Below, one piece after another: positions 23,258-28,279 of a stretch of 28,279 nt of DNA. Each line of letters opens with the position of its first letter. Positions within the stretch are counted from its first letter, which is position 1. This DNA comes from JBAJNL01 sp036881885. GTDB lineage: Bacteria; Pseudomonadota; Alphaproteobacteria; Holosporales; Hepatobacteraceae. The stretch covers positions 1 to 28,279 of the forward strand of contig JBAJNL010000017.1 in the NCBI GenBank assembly GCA_036881885.1, read 5' to 3'. The translations under genes and the position numbers were made by a program. The notes under the pieces are model-generated. The model was not told the origin of the DNA. It worked only from the letters and a program-made list of their open reading frames with translations, and searched no databases.

Positions 23258-24649
23258 CTAAGAGGTGGTGGAATCAGGTTCAGCCGGGGGTTGCACAGCG
23301 GTCGTTGCGGTCTCTTGCTGGGCGTCAGATACAAGCTCTTTTAGTTGTGTCACTTGACTCTCACTCAAAAACTCTTTGGCCTGTTCAAATGTAATCATCT
23401 GCCGGCGAATGAGCCGCGCTAAAGTGCTTAACTTTCCTTCCTCTCGCCCTTCCTCTCGTGCGTGTTCTCGCTCAATAAGAAATGTTGCACCATAAACACG
23501 TTGCAGCTCTTGTGTTTCTGTTTTATACGCCGTTTGATCTTTTAGCTCCCACATTTGGTACTTCAGCGCTTCAAACATCGACTTTACAAAGGGCTTTTGA
23601 TCTATATAAGGCTTCAGCGATTCTAAACGCTCGGCCGTAAAATCTTGCGCATGCCGCAAAATGCTTAAAAACCACTGCTGATCTGTAAAGCTTTTAAAAA
23701 AGGTTGAATCCCATTTTTTTGTATTGCCATGCGGAAAAAGTTTGAGCACTTTTTTGGCCCGAGGCAGCTCAATTTGAATCATATGAAAATCATCAAGCGT
23801 TTGCTTTGAATGCTCACACCGCACCTTATAGTGCTTGATAAACTGACCTTTAGGCAAAGGATTCTGTTGCGCGCGCTCACACAACGGATCTTTTGAGTCT
23901 TCAGGTGCTTGAATGCCTTTGGCAGCGTTCGAGTTATAATTGACCACCTGCAGCGCAATCACCGGCTTTAAGTGGCGGAACCAATCATCTTTTTTGTACT
24001 TTTTGCCCTTCAACTGCCCACTATACGTGGCCGCCCAATAAAACAAACAGCGTTCGTCAAAAAACGTGTGACGGGCCGTTTGCATTTCAATAATATAGTG
24101 TTTGTCGTCTTTGGTTTTGGCATGAAAGTCCATAAACACCTGCTGCTCTCCCGGAAGAGGCAGCTCGGGAATGGCAACGGGTGCTTTTTCAATTTCCGCA
24201 ACGCCAACTTTGCATTCAGGCACAAACAGCTCAAGAAACTTCACCAAAACAATTTTATCATCCATCAATTTTTTAAAGCTGATATCACGCCTGGCATCGG
24301 CATGAATCTGGCCTTCGGGTAGCGCCAGCACCTCGCTCATCACCGGTTCGCTGCGTGCGCTGTGATGGCTTGCGTCGCTTTTTTGACTGTCCGTTGGTGA
24401 CTCAGTTTCGGCCTTTTTCGCTTTGCCTTTGTTGGGCGTTTGTGTGTTAGGGTCAAGGCGTCTTTTCTTAGATGCAGAGCTTGCTACATCCTCATCGCTT
24501 CTTTTGCGTTTCAGCGTGGGGGCTGCACTGGCTTCATCGCTGGCCTTGTCATCACCGGGCCCCGGCGCCCACAAGCTATCTGTGCCACACAAAGCCAGCA
24601 AACAGTAGGCAATACAAAGCAACTGTTTTTGACGAAAGCGACGCATCAT
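23258..24649 (-). CDS. Rpn/PDDEXK-family nuclease-like protein with signal peptide and NLS-like segment
   Basis: A 463-aa protein. The central part matches the Rpn/putative-transposase PD-(D/E)XK family: SFKKLMDDKIVLVKFLELFV, then FMDFHAK (Asp174), HYIIEMQ (Glu188, Gln190), FDERCLFYWAATYSGQLKGK, and the family's C-terminal REHAREEGREEGKL tail. Unlike usual cytosolic members it starts with a signal peptide (1-27). An unstructured charged region follows, with KRKRSDEDVASSASKKRR (47-64), a fit to a bipartite nuclear localisation signal with a 10-residue spacer. AAAGG precedes the ATG. Normal family members are DNA endonucleases linked to recombination. Export plus NLS would suggest a host-directed role, but that is inference. 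C-terminal Thr/Ser/Pro tail after 440. Confidence 0.8.
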   Translation of the reverse strand: MMRRFRQKQLLCIAYCLLALCGTDSLWAPGPGDDKASDEASAAPTLKRKRSDEDVASSASKKRRLDPNTQTPNKGKAKKAETESPTDSQKSDASHHSARSEPVMSEVLALPEGQIHADARRDISFKKLMDDKIVLVKFLELFVPECKVGVAEIEKAPVAIPELPLPGEQQVFMDFHAKTKDDKHYIIEMQTARHTFFDERCLFYWAATYSGQLKGKKYKKDDWFRHLKPVIALQVVNYNSNAAKGIQAPEDSKDPLCERAQQNPLPKGQFIKHYKVRCEHSKQTLDDFHMIQIELPRAKKVLKLFPHGNTKKWDSTFFKSFTDQQWFLSILRHAQDFTAERLESLKPYIDQKPFVKSMFEALKYQMWELKDQTAYKTETQELQRVYGATFLIEREHAREEGREEGKLSTLARLIRRQMITFEQAKEFLSESQVTQLKELVSDAQQETATTAVQPPAEPDSTTS

Positions 24650-24690
24650 CCCGTTGACCTTTCAACTGATTTATCAAATAAATCAATTGT

Positions 24691-24719
24691 TTATTAAGTC
24701 AAAAGATAAAATGTGTCAA
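24691..24719 (-). promoter_or_regulatory. Candidate sigma-70 promoter of the nuclease-like gene
   Basis: On the minus strand, TTGACA (24719-24714), 17-base spacer and TAATAA (24696-24691), about 40 bases before the ATG at 24649. The -35 box is perfect, the -10 box weak. Confidence 0.5.
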
Positions 24720-24771
24720 TAAAAATAATCACATAGATGGCAAACAACCTACCTGCGTTGGCACCTTGCAT

Positions 24772-24805
24772 GTGGAGTACCGCAGGCTGCGCCTTCGCAA
24801 TGACG
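24772..24805. repeat. REP-like repeat, half copy
   Basis: TGGAGTACCGCAGG and CGCAATGACG match the right half of the full repeat at 21187-21225. First of several repeats that fill the 715-base gene-free gap 24650-25364. Confidence 0.7.
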
Positions 24806-24812
24806 ATTAAAT

Positions 24813-24876
24813 GATTGATTTTAATTAAAAACTTGCTAAACTTACGGATGGTGGGGAATGCCTTTCGCGTGCCTAC
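24813..24876 (+). repeat. 64-bp dispersed element, copy 2
   Basis: Nearly identical to copy 1 (reverse strand at 16861). It sits directly after a REP-like half copy, as copy 3 follows another. Confidence 0.75.
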
Positions 24877-24931
24877 TATCGAAAATCATAAAAACAGTCA
24901 CCGCAGATGAAAGCCTTTGCGATAAAGATTT

Positions 24932-25056
24932 AGATTGTCATTGCGAGGAGGAGTTTATTCCGACGCGGCAATCCAGTGTGCCTTAGCAGTTAGAGAATGC
25001 ATTTTTAGGCTCGTGGCAAGTGGATCGCCGCAGGGGCTACGCATCTTCGCGATGAC
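24932..25056. repeat. REP-like palindromic repeat, full copy
   Basis: Same outer and inner inverted arms as 21112-21226 (GTCATTGCGAGGAG...GCGGCAATCCA...TGGATCGCCGC...TTCGCGATGAC); a tail fragment GCCGTTCGCAATGACGA follows at about 25069. The spacer between inner arms differs from that at 21.1 kb. Confidence 0.8.
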
Positions 25057-25099
25057 AAGATGGGTGTGGCCGTTCGCAATGACGAGAAATGTGTTATCT

Positions 25100-25163
25100 T
25101 GTTGATTTTGCTTAAAAATTTGCTAAATTTGCGGATGGTGGAGAATACCCTGCGCGCGGATAA
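25100..25163 (+). repeat. 64-bp dispersed element, copy 3
   Basis: More divergent than copies 1 and 2, but keeps TTGCTAAATTTGCGGATGG, GGAGAAT and the GCGCGCGG end. Confidence 0.7.
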
Positions 25164-25364
25164 AAAGGAAAAGTGACAAGGTTGGTACGATGAAACTGGC
25201 AGTCTGCTGAGCAGCTTGCGCCACATCAGTGCCAATAACGCAAATCGGCCACAGACAAATGTTTGCGTTGCTTAAAAAAGTCCGTACTGCGATCAAAACC
25301 TCTTTAAAGTTTATCTGATACACCTGAAGGCACATTGCAAACAGGGGGGCTCAAGGGGGTTTTG

Positions 25365-26084
25365 ATGAAATCGGCCTTAATCACGGGCGGCACGCGCGGC
25401 ATTGGCGCTGCCATTGCCAAGCTTTTTCACGCAAAGGGCTATCGCGTTTTAGCCACCTATGCCCACAACACCGAAAAAGCCAACAGCTTCTCAAGCGAGA
25501 CCGGCATTGCAACCTTAAAATGGGATATCGCCGACACTCAAACTTATGCCAGCGCACAAAAAACCGTGCTCGACACCGTGGGACCCATCGACATCTTAAT
25601 CAACAACGCAGGCATTACGCGCGATGCGTTGCTTTCAAAAATGACGCCCGACATGTGGCACAGCGTGATTGCCACCAATTTGACGCCGCTTTTTTATCTG
25701 TGCCAATGGGTTTTGCCCTTTATGAGTGAAAAAAAATGGGGGCGCATTGTCAACGTCAGCTCAATCAATGCTTTTAAAGGCCAAAGAGGCCAAACCAACT
25801 ATACTGCCGCCAAGGCGGGCGTTTTGGGTTTTACCAAATCGTTAGCGCAAGAGGTGATTCAAAGCGGCATCACCGTCAACGCCATCGCCCCCGGCTATAC
25901 CGAAACTGACATGGTGGCAGCCGTGCCTGACACCGTTCTAGAAAAAATCAAAAAACAAATACCAGCCGGCCGCCTGGGCACCGCGCAAGAAATCGCCTAT
26001 GCCGCCCTATCGCTTGCACGGGACGAGGCAAGCTACATCACGGGCACCACCTTGCACATCAATGGCGGCCACCTGATGGCTTAA
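25365..26084 (+). CDS. phaB: Short-chain dehydrogenase, acetoacetyl-CoA reductase (PhaB)-like
   Basis: A 239-aa SDR. I start it at ATG 25365, which has AAGGGGG just upstream; the frame is open 10 codons earlier. The cofactor site is TGGTRGIG (about 7-14), then INNAGITRD, the catalytic Ser in NVSSINAFKG and the YxxxK in NYTAAKAG. Several residues favour PhaB over FabG: ITRDxxxxKMTxxxWxxVI, KGQxGQTNY and PGYxxTDMVxAV. PhaB reduces acetoacetyl-CoA with NADPH toward polyhydroxybutyrate. No PHB synthase lies in the window, so a FabG-like role in fatty acid synthesis remains possible. Stands alone behind the repeat cluster. Confidence 0.85.
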   Translation: MKSALITGGTRGIGAAIAKLFHAKGYRVLATYAHNTEKANSFSSETGIATLKWDIADTQTYASAQKTVLDTVGPIDILINNAGITRDALLSKMTPDMWHSVIATNLTPLFYLCQWVLPFMSEKKWGRIVNVSSINAFKGQRGQTNYTAAKAGVLGFTKSLAQEVIQSGITVNAIAPGYTETDMVAAVPDTVLEKIKKQIPAGRLGTAQEIAYAALSLARDEASYITGTTLHINGGHLMA

Positions 26085-26199
26085 ATGTGCGATAGCTGTT
26101 GTATCAAAAATAACTCCTTCTTACATTACTTTAGCACATCAAAAAGATTTTTATTCTTTTTTGTGACAGATTAGAATAAATATTTATCGTCTTTATTTT

Positions 26200-26829
26200 A
26201 TGCGTTTTGCTTTTTTGCTTTTGACGGCCCTTTTTCTTGCGAAATTTCACCGCACTATGCATAACCACTTTTGCACTTTTTTTGATAACTTGCACTGCGC
26301 CTATGTTGTCTCCCTTAAATCTCCTAACGAGCCCCTTTTAGGTTCTGATCCAAAAAATCAAATACACCTTGGATCCACTTCTTCTATTCATTTCACAAGA
26401 AACGTGGTGTCGTCTATGGATGCACCTTACTTTGCCAAGCACACAACAGATCTTCACGCTACCTCAGAAAACAGTTTAGACCAGCTGCGTTCTCTTGTGC
26501 TTGTGAGAATGGCCATTACGAATCCCTCTTGTGTAACTAACCTTACTGACGAGGAAGCAAAAAAAGCCCTCGCAGATACCAGAATAAAAAAACTTTTGGG
26601 TATCAATGATGTAGAAACACTGGAAACCCTTTCGCCAGAACACTGCGCCAAGGTGTGTAAAAAACTAAAAAAAGAGATGGGACCTTTAAATTTTAAACTA
26701 CAAAATGCTAGCAACACCACACATCAAGCTTCTTTGATTAAATTACGGCGCTTGCCCTATAAACTGATCAGCAGTATTCCGCGATCGTTCTACAGACTTT
26801 CTCTCTACGATTCCTTTAGCAATACTTGA
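26200..26829 (+). CDS. Small secreted protein of unknown function
   Basis: A 209-aa frame starting MRFAFLLLTALFLAKF, a probable signal peptide. The mature part has no domain I recognise. The middle (about 115-165) is helical and charged (TDEEAKKALADTRIKKLLG, ETLSPEHCAKVCKKLKKEMG). There is no clear ribosome site; the start lies in AT-rich DNA. It is followed by a similarly oriented secreted gene. The coding call rests on the signal-like start and the lack of a competing frame, so it is moderate. Possibly an exported effector, but nothing in the sequence shows a target. Confidence 0.5.
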   Translation: MRFAFLLLTALFLAKFHRTMHNHFCTFFDNLHCAYVVSLKSPNEPLLGSDPKNQIHLGSTSSIHFTRNVVSSMDAPYFAKHTTDLHATSENSLDQLRSLVLVRMAITNPSCVTNLTDEEAKKALADTRIKKLLGINDVETLETLSPEHCAKVCKKLKKEMGPLNFKLQNASNTTHQASLIKLRRLPYKLISSIPRSFYRLSLYDSFSNT

Positions 26830-26931
26830 TTACTAAAATCAAAAAATAATTTTTTACAATAAAAACATTGTATATCTTGTTGAATTTGTTTATTTTTTCA
26901 GGAAACTTAGCTCATTTGGGGAGTACGTACA

Positions 26932-27948
26932 ATGCGTTTGGCCTTTTTCTGCTTTTGCCTTTCAACACTTTCACTTTTATATGCCCCGGAACCCGGTGAG
27001 CCCGAAGCTTGTGCGGCACCTGCTGCGAAAACTTTTTTGATTAACGGCAAAACAGCGGAGCAGCTGATCGACGAAGGCCAGTTAACGCCTTTTTATAGCA
27101 GCGATGTCACTGGTGACACTGTCGAGATGGAAGCTGATCGTACAACCGCACGTGGTGACGCTGGCATGGTAAGCACCTTAGACGGTTGGGAACTTAAAAT
27201 TCCGGAACCCCAAAATGATTGCCCGGGCATTATCATGAAAACAGAAGAGAGTGACACCACCGTACGTTTCACCTATACACACGAGGTTCCCGAAAACCCT
27301 TTTCGTTGGCTTGACGTCCCAATTAATTTCAGAGATCTAGCTGTTAGCTTAGATACCAACCCCAATACGACTTACCTTTTCACTCGGCCAAATGGCACAG
27401 AGGTTAATATTACCCGCAACAGCTCTCGTATAGGCACCTCTATACAGGCGGGCAAGGAAGCTTTTTGGGACTCTTATGTCTATTGCTCTTCGGGCGGCTA
27501 CTATAACATCGAAGCGCCATTGGCCGTCATGAAAGGCAATTTATTCAACGTGTCGGCTGGCATGCATATGAGAATTTTGCCGACGCAGGGCAAGACCCCC
27601 TTTTTTAAAGCACTTTATGTGCAAGGCAAACCCTATCCTTTTGAGCGGAGTGAGGAGCAATCGTACGTTTTTCCCATGACAGCCAAAGGCATACTTTCAG
27701 CACATGCCATCAACGCCACTTTTGCACACCTTGGCGACGACGAGAGCTTTGTGAAGATTCTTTTTGACCCCAACATTGCACCAAGCCGTATCACCCGTGA
27801 ATCTGCAACCACCCCTACGCCACCAGCTGAACTTGAAACAACCTTTGCTACAATGGAACTTACAACCAACACCCCACCGGTTGAAGCCGAAACGTCCCCT
27901 GGCATGACTCCATCTTTGGACGGCCCGACCAGCACAGGCAACGATTAA
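26932..27948 (+). CDS. Secreted protein with Thr/Pro-rich C-terminal tail
   Basis: A 338-aa protein with a good ribosome site (GGGGAG, 8 bases before ATG) and a signal peptide ending near residue 17-28. The sequence after the hydrophobic run, LLYAPEPGEPEA, resembles the same place in the nuclease-like protein (SLWAPGPGDD). The body (about 40-285) is beta-rich by appearance and has NxS/T sequences; I recognise no domain. Residues about 291-338 are rich in Thr, Pro and Glu, like the linkers of proteins A and B. It ends 31 bases before the prfA stop on the other strand. Likely exported; function unknown. Confidence 0.7.
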   Translation: MRLAFFCFCLSTLSLLYAPEPGEPEACAAPAAKTFLINGKTAEQLIDEGQLTPFYSSDVTGDTVEMEADRTTARGDAGMVSTLDGWELKIPEPQNDCPGIIMKTEESDTTVRFTYTHEVPENPFRWLDVPINFRDLAVSLDTNPNTTYLFTRPNGTEVNITRNSSRIGTSIQAGKEAFWDSYVYCSSGGYYNIEAPLAVMKGNLFNVSAGMHMRILPTQGKTPFFKALYVQGKPYPFERSEEQSYVFPMTAKGILSAHAINATFAHLGDDESFVKILFDPNIAPSRITRESATTPTPPAELETTFATMELTTNTPPVEAETSPGMTPSLDGPTSTGND

Positions 27949-27979
27949 GGCCTAACGCTGTGCGCTTCACCACACACGG

Positions 27980-28279
27980 TTAGTCGGCGCTTTCAAGTTG
28001 GGTGAGCTTAAGGCTTTCGTCATGCGCGATCAGGTTTTCAATCAGGGGGTCAAGGGCGCCGGCCATGATGTCGGGCAGTTGATGCAGTGTCAGGTTAATG
28101 CGGTGATCGCTGACACGGCCTTGCGGATAGTTATAGGTACGAATGCGCTCGGATCGGTCACCACTGCCCACCTGGCTTTTGCGTACATCTGAACGCTTGG
28201 CTTCTTCTTTCGCACGCTCTTGCGCATAAAGGCGTGCCCTTAAAATTTTCATGGCCCGCGCCTTGTTTTTATGCTGCGA
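27980..28279 (-). CDS. prfA: Peptide chain release factor 1, C-terminal part
   Basis: The last 99 codons plus stop of a gene whose 5' part is beyond the right edge. The residues read SQHKNKARAMKILRARLY, then QVGSGDRSERIRTYNYPQGR and VSDHRINLTLHQL. These are the conserved domain after the GGQ loop of RF1, including the GDRSERIRTYNFPQ-type box. RF1 reads UAA and UAG. The GGQ and PxT segments lie outside the window, so RF1 versus RF2 is judged from this box and from RVSDHRI, which fit RF1. Confidence 0.93.
   Translation of the reverse strand, partial: SQHKNKARAMKILRARLYAQERAKEEAKRSDVRKSQVGSGDRSERIRTYNYPQGRVSDHRINLTLHQLPDIMAGALDPLIENLIAHDESLKLTQLESAD

Noticed and set aside
27949..27985. Terminator between the 26932 gene and prfA
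   Set aside because: CTAAC...GTTAG can pair but with mismatches and no T run; too weak to call.

Overview
The window looks like chromosome of a host-associated alphaproteobacterium, probably a Holosporales- or Rickettsiales-like intracellular bacterium. This is an inference. It rests on the alphaproteobacterial gene order acpS-lepB-rnc, on the L33 and AspRS types, on housekeeping genes scattered singly rather than in full operons, and on many unrecognised proteins with signal peptides between them. No 16S gene is present to settle it.

Layout. 1-1311: start of an RND efflux permease and its periplasmic adaptor (minus strand). 1456-3570: a small lipoprotein, tRNA-Leu(GAG) and a short malic enzyme (plus). 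3620-6161: a secreted helical-repeat protein, then rnc, lepB and acpS (minus). 6162-6783: a gap with no convincing gene. 6784-12976: trxB, dnaX-ybaB, rnd and aspS; aspS ends in a clear terminator. 13083-14680: a secreted, possibly kinase-like protein split by a one-base frameshift at a T6 run. 14677-16677: uvrB. 16964-20839: two related Thr-rich, membrane-anchored proteins. 21282-23078: a duplicated-ATPase peptide ABC protein and rpmG. 23258-24649: a secreted Rpn/PDDEXK-type nuclease-like protein with a bipartite NLS-like segment. 25365-26084: a PhaB-like reductase. 26200-27948: two secreted unknowns. 27980-28279: the C-terminal part of prfA.

The most striking region is 16.9-20.9 kb. Two paralogous proteins share an N-terminal signal sequence (a 56-bp perfect DNA repeat), one membrane segment, a Thr-rich linker and a C-terminal FYLYYPD..VYAY motif. 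In each, the signal peptide is out of frame with the body. In the first gene the break lies on five GTTT tetranucleotide units; by arithmetic, gaining one unit or losing two restores a single frame. In the second the break is at a C5/G5 run. This is the expected form of a phase-variable (contingency) surface-protein locus, although pseudogene decay or an assembly error cannot be excluded from one sequence.

Other points of note are a nine-A run in dnaX where a short gamma form could be made by slippage, and a composite family of dispersed repeats: a REP-like palindrome plus a separate 64-bp element, concentrated around the accessory genes.
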